Assembly: GCA_002429965.1 (NCBI GenBank) | Contig: DJBG01000164.1 | Location: forward strand, 5,470 to 19,038 | Length of the DNA: 13,569 nt | Origin: Hungatella sp. UBA5982 | GTDB taxonomy: Bacteria > Bacillota > Clostridia > Lachnospirales > Lachnospiraceae | Reading direction: 5' to 3' | Shown: positions 1-6,198 of the stretch, one piece after another | Layout of the letters: each line of letters opens with the position of its first letter | Numbering within the stretch: the stretch's first letter is position 1 | The notes under the pieces: model-generated | Database searches by the model: none | What the model was told of the DNA's origin: nothing | The model's input: only the letters and a program-made list of their open reading frames with translations | Program-made: the position numbers and the translations under genes

Positions 1-462
1 ACGCAAAGGCAGATTCTCCACAACTTTCCTTGAAAAATAATCCTTATCAATGATGATTTTCTCCCCATCGATCTCCCGGACCCGTTCCAGCACAAAGGCC
101 TCATCCTCCGGGCCGATTTGAAGCGCTTCCATCAGCTTTTTATTATTTTTCACGATTTCTAAATTCTCCACAAAGGTTCTGGGCCTGGAATCCGAATAGC
201 GGTATATTTCCTTAAAGCTTGCTATCTCCGATACCGGGAAAATAAACTTGCTCTTATCTACCACCTCAGCGGCTTTTCCCCTGGCTTTGCGAATGCAGCC
301 ATCCTCCTCCAAAAGCCCCAGGGCCTTACGGACGGTATCACGGGATGCACCGTAAATTTCCATCAGCTCTCCTTCCGACGGAAGCTTGTCTCCCGGACGG
401 TATTCCCGCCTTTCTATTTTTTCAAGCAATTCTTTATAAAGACGCCTGTATTTACTTTCCAT
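1..462 (-). CDS. treR: TreR-like GntR-family trehalose operon repressor (3' end outside window)
   Basis: 154 N-terminal residues are visible; the C-terminus lies beyond the left edge. Residues about 1-70 form a GntR winged helix-turn-helix (YKELLEKIE, then LPSEGELMEIYGASRDTVRKA), followed by the start of a UTRA effector domain. The stretch FPVSEIASFKE and the later IDGEKIIIDKDYFSRK closely resemble Bacillus subtilis TreR as I remember it, which is why I give the symbol. TreR binds DNA in the cytoplasm and is released by trehalose-6-phosphate; this is family knowledge. The ATG at 460-462 is preceded by GTGAGG at a good distance. The gene is divergent from the HD-GYP gene. Its promoter carries a palindrome in the spacer, suggesting autoregulation. 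Trehalose genes would be expected left of the window. Another UTRA-type sugar regulator is the main alternative. Confidence 0.82.
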   Translation of the reverse strand, partial: MESKYRRLYKELLEKIERREYRPGDKLPSEGELMEIYGASRDTVRKALGLLEEDGCIRKARGKAAEVVDKSKFIFPVSEIASFKEIYRYSDSRPRTFVENLEIVKNNKKLMEALQIGPEDEAFVLERVREIDGEKIIIDKDYFSRKVVENLPLR

Positions 463-516
463 GGGCTAACATCCTCACTTTACCTGTCTTTTCCATTGAT
501 TAATATATCATATTTT

Positions 517-545
517 ATTTTAACATATACGTATACCTTAGTCAA
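517..545 (-). promoter_or_regulatory. Sigma-A-type promoter of the treR-like gene
   Basis: On the minus strand TTGACT (545-540) and TAAAAT (522-517) are separated by exactly 17 bp, each matching the sigma-A consensus at five of six positions. Transcription would start near 510, giving a leader of about 48 nt before the ATG at 462. The spacer holds the palindrome listed separately. Confidence 0.7.
521..540. promoter_or_regulatory. Candidate TreR/GntR operator in the treR promoter spacer
   Basis: The core TATACGTATA (526-535) is a perfect palindrome. With its flanks (TAA...TTA) eight of ten positions are symmetric over 20 bp. It lies between the -35 and -10 boxes of the divergent regulator gene, where a bound repressor would block polymerase. 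GntR-family operators are AT-rich GT/AC palindromes, which fits. That TreR itself binds here is inference. Confidence 0.5.
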
Positions 546-700
546 ATAATTCAGGTTCAAACCTAAAAACAAGCAGATATCTATTTATTTTTTTACATAC
601 ACCTTTCCTATATGAAAGCAAATATTTATGTAACTAACCCTTTTCTATTCTTTCCATATATGGATTGATATGGTAAACTATTTCTAGAGCAAAGACTACA

Positions 701-708
701 AAGGAGGA
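701..708 (+). promoter_or_regulatory. Ribosome binding site deciding the start of the HD-GYP gene
   Basis: AAGGAGGA stands 7 nt before the ATG at 716. An ATG at 712 in another frame stops within about a dozen codons, so 716 is the supported start. The in-frame ATG at 722 is a less likely alternative. Confidence 0.75.
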
Positions 709-715
709 TTCATGC

Positions 716-2047
716 ATGCAAATGCAGTACACAAAAAATTTAAATAATAAAAGCGTCTTAGGCATTATCCGGCGCTTCTGTGGTTACATTGATCCACGGC
801 TGACGGAACACGGTTCCCACGTGGCTTATATCATTTCCCGCATGCTGCGGAATACCGGGCAATATTCCCAACAGGAGCTTCGTGATATCTGTTTTCTGGC
901 CCAGCTACATGATATTGGAGCATACAAGACAGAAGAAATTTCCAAAATGCTTAAATTTGAAACCGATGATATTTGGGATCATTCTTTCTACGGATACCTC
1001 TTCATACGATACTTTTCTCCCCTCAAAAAATTGGCCCCTGCGGTACTTTTACACCATATCACCTGGAATTTTCTGGAAAACGAGGAAGAACCCAACTCAA
1101 AAATAAAAAATTTATCACAGATTCTTCACATTGCAGACCGCATTGATGTCTCCATGTCACTGGAAAAACGTTCTTGGAAAGAAACCCTCCAGCTGATCAT
1201 CCAGGGAACGAATAACGTTTTCGCACCTCACATTGTAGATCTTGCTGCCAAGCTTGATTTTCAGGATTCCATTGAAAATGAATGGAGAAATGATTCAGAA
1301 TACTTTGACTTTTTAACCAGCATTCCCCTTTCCGAAGAAGAGACTACGGAATATTTGAAAATGCTGGTCTTTATCATTGATTTCAGAAGCCATCATACCG
1401 TAACCCATACCATAACTACCACCAGCATCAGCTATGAGCTGGGTAAACTCCTGTCCTTAAATGAGGAACACTTAAACATGGTTCTCTGCGGCTCACTTCT
1501 GCACGATTTAGGTAAGATCGCCATTCCGGTTGAAATCCTTGAGTATCCGGGAAAGCTAAGCCGGCAGGCCATGGCGATCATGCGGACCCATGTAAATTAC
1601 ACAAAGAAAATATTCGGGGGTAGTATTGATAAAGCTATTGAGCGCATCGCACTGCGTCATCATGAGAAACTAGATGGATCCGGATATCCTAAAAAGCTGA
1701 GAGCCGAGGAGCTAACTACGGAGGAACGTCTCGTGGCTATTGCCGATATCATCAGTGCCCTGACCGGTACCAGAAGCTATAAGGACTCCTTTCCAGCAGA
1801 CCACATTCTGACCATCCTCAACAGAATGAAGCATGATGGCCTCCTGGATGAAGCCATTGTTGACCTGGCGGCGGAACATCTTGATGAAATCCTTGACACA
1901 ACCGCCATCCGCTGTCAGCCCATATTAAGCATTTACGAGAAACTGAGAACAGAATACGAATCTCTCCCTCATTTAGAGTCCTATCATGAAAAGCTTCATT
2001 TCGCACTTACTTTAAAAGATCTGGAGCTTATGCCTTCGTGGCCTTGA
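716..2047 (+). CDS. Tandem HD / HD-GYP domain protein, probable cyclic-di-GMP phosphodiesterase
   Basis: This 443-residue cytoplasmic protein has no signal peptide or membrane segment. It holds two HD-type metal-phosphohydrolase units. The C-terminal one (about 225-400) is a canonical HD-GYP domain: HHTVTH 226-231, HDLGKIAIP 263-271, a conserved His at 292, HHE 315-317, and DGSGYP 320-325, followed by an IAD motif. HD-GYP enzymes hydrolyse cyclic-di-GMP to pGpG or GMP (family knowledge). The N-terminal unit (about 30-145) keeps H32/H35, HDIG 65-68, HH 113-114 and IADRID 139-144, but lacks a GYP motif and may be regulatory. No PAS, GAF or receiver domain is present, so the input signal is unclear. 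It is divergent from the treR-like gene with a 253-bp gap, and a hairpin starts about 10 nt after its stop. Phosphodiesterase activity is likely; the exact nucleotide substrate is not shown by sequence. Confidence 0.85.
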   Translation: MQMQYTKNLNNKSVLGIIRRFCGYIDPRLTEHGSHVAYIISRMLRNTGQYSQQELRDICFLAQLHDIGAYKTEEISKMLKFETDDIWDHSFYGYLFIRYFSPLKKLAPAVLLHHITWNFLENEEEPNSKIKNLSQILHIADRIDVSMSLEKRSWKETLQLIIQGTNNVFAPHIVDLAAKLDFQDSIENEWRNDSEYFDFLTSIPLSEEETTEYLKMLVFIIDFRSHHTVTHTITTTSISYELGKLLSLNEEHLNMVLCGSLLHDLGKIAIPVEILEYPGKLSRQAMAIMRTHVNYTKKIFGGSIDKAIERIALRHHEKLDGSGYPKKLRAEELTTEERLVAIADIISALTGTRSYKDSFPADHILTILNRMKHDGLLDEAIVDLAAEHLDEILDTTAIRCQPILSIYEKLRTEYESLPHLESYHEKLHFALTLKDLELMPSWP

Positions 2048-2050
2048 AAC

Positions 2051-2080
2051 ACAAAAAATCCGGCTGGTTCCAGCCGGATT
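2051..2080 (-). terminator. Rho-independent terminator of the hydrolase-lyase unit
   Basis: AATCCGGCTGG (2057-2067) and CCAGCCGGATT (2070-2080) are perfect inverted copies. Read on the minus strand the stem is followed by six T residues (2058-2053), as expected of an intrinsic terminator for the leftward unit. On the plus strand the hairpin follows the HD-GYP stop by about 10 nt but lacks a T run, so it would stop that transcript less well. Confidence 0.85.
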
Positions 2081-2134
2081 CAGACCATAGACAAATCCCG
2101 GGATAGGGCAGAAAATGGCTTCAGGCATAATCTT

Positions 2135-2200
2135 TCAGGCTTGAAGCTTACACCTGCTGCAATCTTTATCCTTCCACCAGGCCGACCCTTTTTGATACAT
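2135..2200 (-). CDS. Possible 21-residue small protein downstream of the lyase gene
   Basis: An ATG at 2200 follows AAGGAG (2215-2210) with an 8-nt gap and opens a 21-codon frame ending in TGA at 2135. The peptide reads MYQKGSAWWKDKDCSRCKLQA: short, basic, with a WW pair and a CxxC. It begins 16 nt after the lyase stop and lies before the terminator, so it would be co-transcribed with the lyase. I do not recognise it, and such a short frame can arise by chance. The good ribosome site and the position are the only support. Confidence 0.35.
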   Translation of the reverse strand: MYQKGSAWWKDKDCSRCKLQA

Positions 2201-2209
2201 ATTTTTATC

Positions 2210-2215
2210 TCCTTT
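2210..2215 (-). promoter_or_regulatory. Ribosome binding site of the 21-residue candidate gene
   Basis: AAGGAG on the minus strand lies directly after the lyase stop region, 8 nt before the ATG at 2200. It is a near-consensus Shine-Dalgarno sequence and the main reason to take the short frame seriously. Confidence 0.45.
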
Positions 2216-2216
2216 T

Positions 2217-3863
2217 TCAACCATTAACTGTAATCCGAAAAGTTTTCTCCAGCGGCGTATATCCATTGGCATAGACCGTATACCCATCACAGTTTTCCTC
2301 TTCGCCTGAATAATGGCCCTGGAATTCATGCTCACCAAAACCCGGCCCCAGTACCAGCTCTTTTTGTTCATCCCGAACCGTCAGAAAGCCATCTCTCAGA
2401 ATCAGACCTTCGCCCACTCCCGCTTTAAGACTAAAGGCCGGATGCTTCAGGGTACTCCCTGCGGGGATGCAAACCTCCAGCCGCATGGGAAGACGGTCCA
2501 GCCCCTCCGCCTTAACGGAAAACTCCAGTCCCTGTTCCAACTCATGGATCTCAACCGTGGTTTTCAGCTGGCTGCTTATCTGCTTTTCTCTTTTTGTATG
2601 GTCCATTTTCCACCAGTCGGAGGTATTCTGCTTCTCTTTAAACGGCAGATAATACCAGCCCTTTGCCACGGCCTCCACCTTGCATCCGTTCTCCTGCTCC
2701 TCTATTTTCTGAGGAATAAAGTTGCGAATGTCGCAATAGCTCTCTCCAATCTTTACATAGACCATGGTACCTCCGCATTTAAAATACAAAAATGCACTCT
2801 TTCCGTTCAGCACCGTATAGGTGTAGACCTTTTTCTTTACGCGAAGCACTCCTGCATGACGGAAAAATTTCCGGTACTCCTCTAAAAAGCCGTATCCTTT
2901 AAAGCAATGCTCAAGCATTTCATCATGGTTCATGATAATATGCAGACAGTCTGGCGCCAGGTTTCCCCGCTCCATATTGTCGCGTATGATCTTATGGGCA
3001 GCTCCGTCAAACACAGGATTCTCTGCATAACTACACAAAAACAGGTACTGGTAAAAATATTTATCCGCATATTCAAGCTTTCCCTTGTCCTGTCTGGTGG
3101 AATTCTGGGTAAATATGGTATCGTCTGGATCTATATAAGTCAACATCATGGCCAGATTCCGCTCCATGTAGCCTAAGAAGTTCACATCTTTGCTCTCCTC
3201 ATACATGGCCATCATTGCGCTATTCACCACCGCATTGTAATTACCAGTGGAACGTTCTGCATATTCACCGTCTTCATCCCCATCGATCCCCTCAGACAGA
3301 TACTGCCCAGCCCGGTCCTTAAGCTGTCCGGAGAACTCCTTCTCTTCAGCAAACAGATTGGCTCCCTGAAGCAAGGCCGCCACTATGCCCCAGCGGTGAT
3401 TCGGCGTATGGAAGCCTCCCGTCAGAATAGCCTCCAGAGCACGGTGCATGATAGTCAGATATTTTTCCCGAAGGATTAGGAGCTTCGGATCTTTCTCCAC
3501 ATCATATTTTACCAGCAGCCGGTAGGCAGAGATCATCCGCTTGAAACAGAAAGAAGTATCTGCAGCAGATTTGAAATTACAGGACGGATAATCAAAGCTC
3601 CCGTCCTCTCTCTGAGTCCTTGCCGCAAAATCCAGTGCCAAGCTAATGGCATCATAAAGAGCCTCATGCCGGTAAAAACTGCTTTTTTTGTTTAGATATA
3701 CAGTCATTGCCGTGGTCAACGCATAAATTGTTGGCTTTGCCTCCCAGATATCTCCCCGGATTCCTCCGTACTGCAGGTTTTCCGGATCTTTTACCTGCCC
3801 ATCTATAAACTGTCTCGTCCTATATTCTGCTCCCTTCAGCAGATGTACTATATAACGCTTCAT
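2217..3863 (-). CDS. Heparinase II/III-like alpha/alpha-toroid protein, candidate polysaccharide lyase
   Basis: A 548-residue protein without a signal peptide. Residues about 1-320 are helix-rich, as in the alpha/alpha toroid of heparinase and alginate lyases; residues about 335-548 are strand-rich, like the C-terminal beta-sandwich of that fold. Candidate catalytic stretches are FHTPNHRW (151-158, with N155, H156, R157) and YAERSTGNYN (201-210, with Y201, Y209); these resemble the Asn/His and Tyr sets of such lyases. Lyases of this fold split uronic-acid polymers by beta-elimination, leaving an unsaturated uronic acid. The gene just upstream encodes the hydrolase that would remove that residue, which supports the call. 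GGAGGA stands 7 nt before the ATG. I cannot assign a PL family, and an atypical toroid glycosidase is possible. Lack of a signal peptide points to imported oligosaccharides as substrate. Confidence 0.6.
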   Translation of the reverse strand: MKRYIVHLLKGAEYRTRQFIDGQVKDPENLQYGGIRGDIWEAKPTIYALTTAMTVYLNKKSSFYRHEALYDAISLALDFAARTQREDGSFDYPSCNFKSAADTSFCFKRMISAYRLLVKYDVEKDPKLLILREKYLTIMHRALEAILTGGFHTPNHRWGIVAALLQGANLFAEEKEFSGQLKDRAGQYLSEGIDGDEDGEYAERSTGNYNAVVNSAMMAMYEESKDVNFLGYMERNLAMMLTYIDPDDTIFTQNSTRQDKGKLEYADKYFYQYLFLCSYAENPVFDGAAHKIIRDNMERGNLAPDCLHIIMNHDEMLEHCFKGYGFLEEYRKFFRHAGVLRVKKKVYTYTVLNGKSAFLYFKCGGTMVYVKIGESYCDIRNFIPQKIEEQENGCKVEAVAKGWYYLPFKEKQNTSDWWKMDHTKREKQISSQLKTTVEIHELEQGLEFSVKAEGLDRLPMRLEVCIPAGSTLKHPAFSLKAGVGEGLILRDGFLTVRDEQKELVLGPGFGEHEFQGHYSGEEENCDGYTVYANGYTPLEKTFRITVNG

Positions 3864-3928
3864 AGTCTTCCTCCGTCTTTTAGCTCTTGAACTTTCTTTT
3901 TCACTCCCGGTGCCGGTTTTAATTTCGG

Positions 3929-5005
3929 TTATTTTGACGCTTCTAACAGGAACAGTATTGCCATTGCCTGTCCATATGGCATTGGGCGAAGTTCAACATC
4001 CTTATAAAACTGTACACTTTCTCTACCCATAGGCGTTCCATAAGATACCTGATGTACCACACCTTCTGCATCAATGCATTGAAGAACCGGCAAGAGAGCC
4101 TTTCTGGCGCTTGCTTCATATGACGGATTAATAAGTCCTAAATGAACTGCTTTCAATATTCCATAACCAAACCCGCAAGTTGCACTTGCCTCCACGTAAG
4201 AGGTACTGTCATCGATTACCGTATGCCACATACCGCTTTCATTCTGGTAGGAAACCAGCGCCTCAATTTGATTTTTCAGTGCTTCTGTCAGATAATGCTT
4301 CACAGCTCCGCTGCAAGGAATGATGCCGAATAATTCCGGAATCGCCATAGTGATCCAACTGTTTCCTCTCCCCCAGAATGCATTTGCAAAATTATGGCGG
4401 CCGTGAAATGTCCAGCCATGGTACCAGAGACCGCTTTTTCTGTCAGCCAGATATTTAGCATGAAGAAGGAACTGGTATTCCGCTTCATGAATCCATTTTT
4501 TATTATCCAACAGAACTCCCATACGGGCCAGAAATAAAACAGCCATAAACAATGTGTCATCCCACAGCTCCTGCTCGTTTAAAGTATCGGAGGTCAGATG
4601 CTGGAATCCGCCTTCTTCTGTCATGGGAAGTTCTTCCACAAGCCACTGTGCCCAGTTCCTGCAGATTTCCATATAGGTCTCATTTCCACTTTTTTCTGCC
4701 AGATAGGACAAGGCCAGAAGAGGAGCTGTTGTATTAATGTTGCGTGCAGGTAAACCAATGGCAAGCTGTCTTCCATAATAGTTTTCCAGTTTCTCTAAAA
4801 GCTCTTTCTCTCCGGTTTCTTCATAAATTTTCCATAAACCAAACAGTCCTACTCCCTGCGTCCATTCCCAATACCGGTAGCGCTCTGTATTGTCTCCGGA
4901 CAGGTTATTTTTTTCCATATTTTTTAAGAAGATATCATCTTCTTCATAAAGAATCTTTTCAAAGCTTGAAACCAGCAAATCTATTTTTTCTTTTAATTTT
5001 TCCAT
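3929..5005 (-). CDS. GH88/GH105-type unsaturated uronyl hydrolase
   Basis: This 358-residue protein is of usual length for GH105 (YteR/YesR type) and fills one alpha/alpha-barrel domain without signal peptide. Family signatures are visible in order: WEWTQGVGLFG (46-56), NINTTAPLLAL (89-99), ELWDDTLFM (146-154, containing the likely catalytic Asp, D149 or D150), HGWTFHGRHNFANAFWGRGNSW region (196-217), and a C-terminal YGTPMG ... PMPYGQAMAI. These enzymes hydrate the 4,5-double bond of an unsaturated glucuronyl or galacturonyl end and so release it from the oligosaccharide made by a lyase. The lyase gene follows after 65 bp, almost certainly in one transcript. AAGGGAG lies about 10 nt before the ATG. 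The AraC gene is divergent, and regulation by it is likely. GH105 fits better than GH88; glucuronyl versus galacturonyl specificity cannot be read here. Confidence 0.88.
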   Translation of the reverse strand: MEKLKEKIDLLVSSFEKILYEEDDIFLKNMEKNNLSGDNTERYRYWEWTQGVGLFGLWKIYEETGEKELLEKLENYYGRQLAIGLPARNINTTAPLLALSYLAEKSGNETYMEICRNWAQWLVEELPMTEEGGFQHLTSDTLNEQELWDDTLFMAVLFLARMGVLLDNKKWIHEAEYQFLLHAKYLADRKSGLWYHGWTFHGRHNFANAFWGRGNSWITMAIPELFGIIPCSGAVKHYLTEALKNQIEALVSYQNESGMWHTVIDDSTSYVEASATCGFGYGILKAVHLGLINPSYEASARKALLPVLQCIDAEGVVHQVSYGTPMGRESVQFYKDVELRPMPYGQAMAILFLLEASK

Positions 5006-5175
5006 TCCTTTGTCACTCCCTTTCTGCTGCCAGCCACCTTATCGGTCGGTGCACTTTGCAATCTCTACAATATTTTTCCTTTTTTTCAGCTAATGTATTG
5101 CATATCTTGTGACCACTCTGTTATAATACATATCCGAAACATGACCATTCCCTAGAAAGAATAAAGGCGATTTCT
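5006..5175. promoter_or_regulatory. Divergent control region between GH105 and araC-type genes
   Basis: This region holds a clear rightward promoter for the AraC gene (5098-5127) and a repeated TGACCA element (5110-5115 and 5142-5147). I could not find a convincing leftward promoter for the GH105 gene, consistent with a weak, activator-dependent promoter. No catabolite (cre-like) site was recognised by eye. Confidence 0.5.
5098..5127 (+). promoter_or_regulatory. Extended -10 promoter of the AraC-family gene
   Basis: A perfect TATAAT (5122-5127) is preceded by TGT (5119-5121), making an extended -10. The -35 is poor (TTGCAT, 5098-5103, 18-bp spacer). TGTGACCA (5108-5115) stands in the spacer, and the same word at the same distance precedes the -10-like box at 10401-10406. 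This pattern fits a regulated promoter, perhaps autoregulated by AraC. Confidence 0.65.
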
Positions 5176-6090
5176 ATGACAAATCAAGGTGATACACTGC
5201 TTTATAAGAAAAAACATAATATTACCATCAACGATATCCAGCATTCCCTTTATTATTACTTTGACTACGATGAACGTTCCTTCGATATCAACATGCCATT
5301 CCAGCATTTTCATTCCTTTTATGAAATCATGATATTAATCAGTCCTGAGGCATGCCACCTGGTAGAGGGTCTCCCTTATTCCATCCGTGCAGGTGACCTG
5401 GTTCTTCTGCGCCCATCGGTTCTTCACCAAACGGAATATCAGAAAGGAGCTCCCAGCAAACGGCTTATCATCGGCTTTTTGTACCCTCCCGAACTCTGGG
5501 GAATGCCGGAAACTTATCAAAAGCTTTTCGAACCATTTTATTCCCCCCTTCCCATATACCGCTTCCCCTCCAAACAACAGCAGCTGATCAACGAAAAACT
5601 AAACCGAATTTACCGCTACTCCTTTCAGGATGAGGAACCGGAATTAAAATCCCTGATTGTTCACGGAATGTTTGTGGAGTTTCTCTATACGATTAGGCAG
5701 CTGGCACCTTCTAACATCTACACCAATGAGCCTTTAAAGAATGAAGCCTCCAAAAAAATATACACCATTGCCAATTACATTCATAATCATTATTCGAAAG
5801 AATTAACTCTGGACTCCCTTTCCAGGGAATTTTATATCAGTCCTTACTATCTGTCCCATCAGTTTAGAGATGTGACGGGGTACACCCTCACCCAGTACAT
5901 TCAGATGACACGGATCCGAAACGTACAATACCTGCTTATAAACACCAAAAAGAAGATTTCTGAACTGGCGGAAGAATGCGGTTTTACCAGCTTCTCTCAA
6001 TTTAACCGTATTTTTCAAAGATATTGCAGCCAGTCACCATCGGAATTTCGAAAAGATGGAGGCGGAAACAGCCTTCCAACCATTCTTTAA
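5176..6090 (+). CDS. AraC-family transcriptional regulator with cupin-like sensor domain
   Basis: This 304-residue protein has the usual two-domain AraC layout. The N-terminal part (about 35-110) is a cupin-like sugar-sensing domain with HFHSFYEI (44-51) and the turn AGDLVLLRPSVLHQ. The C-terminal part (about 193-295) is a double helix-turn-helix: LTLDSLSREFYISPYYLSHQFRD carries the first recognition helix, and ISELAEECGFTSFSQFNRIFQRY the second, very typical of the family. Such proteins sit in the cytoplasm and activate sugar-use genes when their ligand is bound. It is divergent from the GH105 gene and convergent with the binding-protein gene, so it is the obvious local regulator for both units. 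AAGG lies 8 nt before the ATG, a modest ribosome site. No response-regulator domain is present. Confidence 0.9.
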   Translation: MTNQGDTLLYKKKHNITINDIQHSLYYYFDYDERSFDINMPFQHFHSFYEIMILISPEACHLVEGLPYSIRAGDLVLLRPSVLHQTEYQKGAPSKRLIIGFLYPPELWGMPETYQKLFEPFYSPLPIYRFPSKQQQLINEKLNRIYRYSFQDEEPELKSLIVHGMFVEFLYTIRQLAPSNIYTNEPLKNEASKKIYTIANYIHNHYSKELTLDSLSREFYISPYYLSHQFRDVTGYTLTQYIQMTRIRNVQYLLINTKKKISELAEECGFTSFSQFNRIFQRYCSQSPSEFRKDGGGNSLPTIL

Positions 6091-6104
6091 AATACCAAAT
6101 GGAC

Positions 6105-6170
6105 AGAAAAAGCTCGTTACAGCTTCCCGGCATCATCACTATTTCGATGAAAAAGAGCTGTAACGAGCTT
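6105..6170 (-). terminator. Terminator with 15-bp stem between the binding-protein and AraC genes
   Basis: AAGCTCGTTACAGCT (6110-6124) and AGCTGTAACGAGCTT (6156-6170) are perfect inverted copies. The 31-nt space between them contains a smaller TCATC/GATGA stem. On the minus strand the stem ends in five T residues (6111-6107), marking the end of the transporter unit. It also follows the AraC stop by about 20 nt on the plus strand, where the trailing T run is weak; it may work in both directions. Confidence 0.8.
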
Positions 6171-6198
6171 CTTATAGCCTTCTGCCCCGTAAAAGGAA

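Larger units (their letters stand above)
463..715. other. AT-rich divergent intergenic region, treR / HD-GYP
   Basis: It holds the treR promoter and operator (517-545). For the plus-strand gene only a weak promoter is visible: TGGTAAACT (an extended -10-like sequence, box 674-679) with a poor -35 (TTTCCA, 651-656). A perfect 12-bp palindrome, TCCATATATGGA (653-664), overlaps that -35 and could be a second regulatory site. No small gene is evident. Confidence 0.4.

Noticed and set aside
2118..2147. GCTTCAGGC / GCTTGAAGC hairpin as a terminator
   Set aside because: No T run follows on either strand, and on the minus strand the stem has a mismatch. The terminator at 2051-2080 explains the transcript end.
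2313..2885. A 190-codon open frame on the plus strand inside the lyase gene
   Set aside because: It is antisense to a well-supported gene, has no recognisable domain, and no ribosome site was noted. It is a shadow of the opposite strand.
5006..5097. A promoter for the GH105 gene on the minus strand
   Set aside because: Possible -10 words such as TATTGT have no usable -35. I could not choose one with confidence; it may be activator-dependent.
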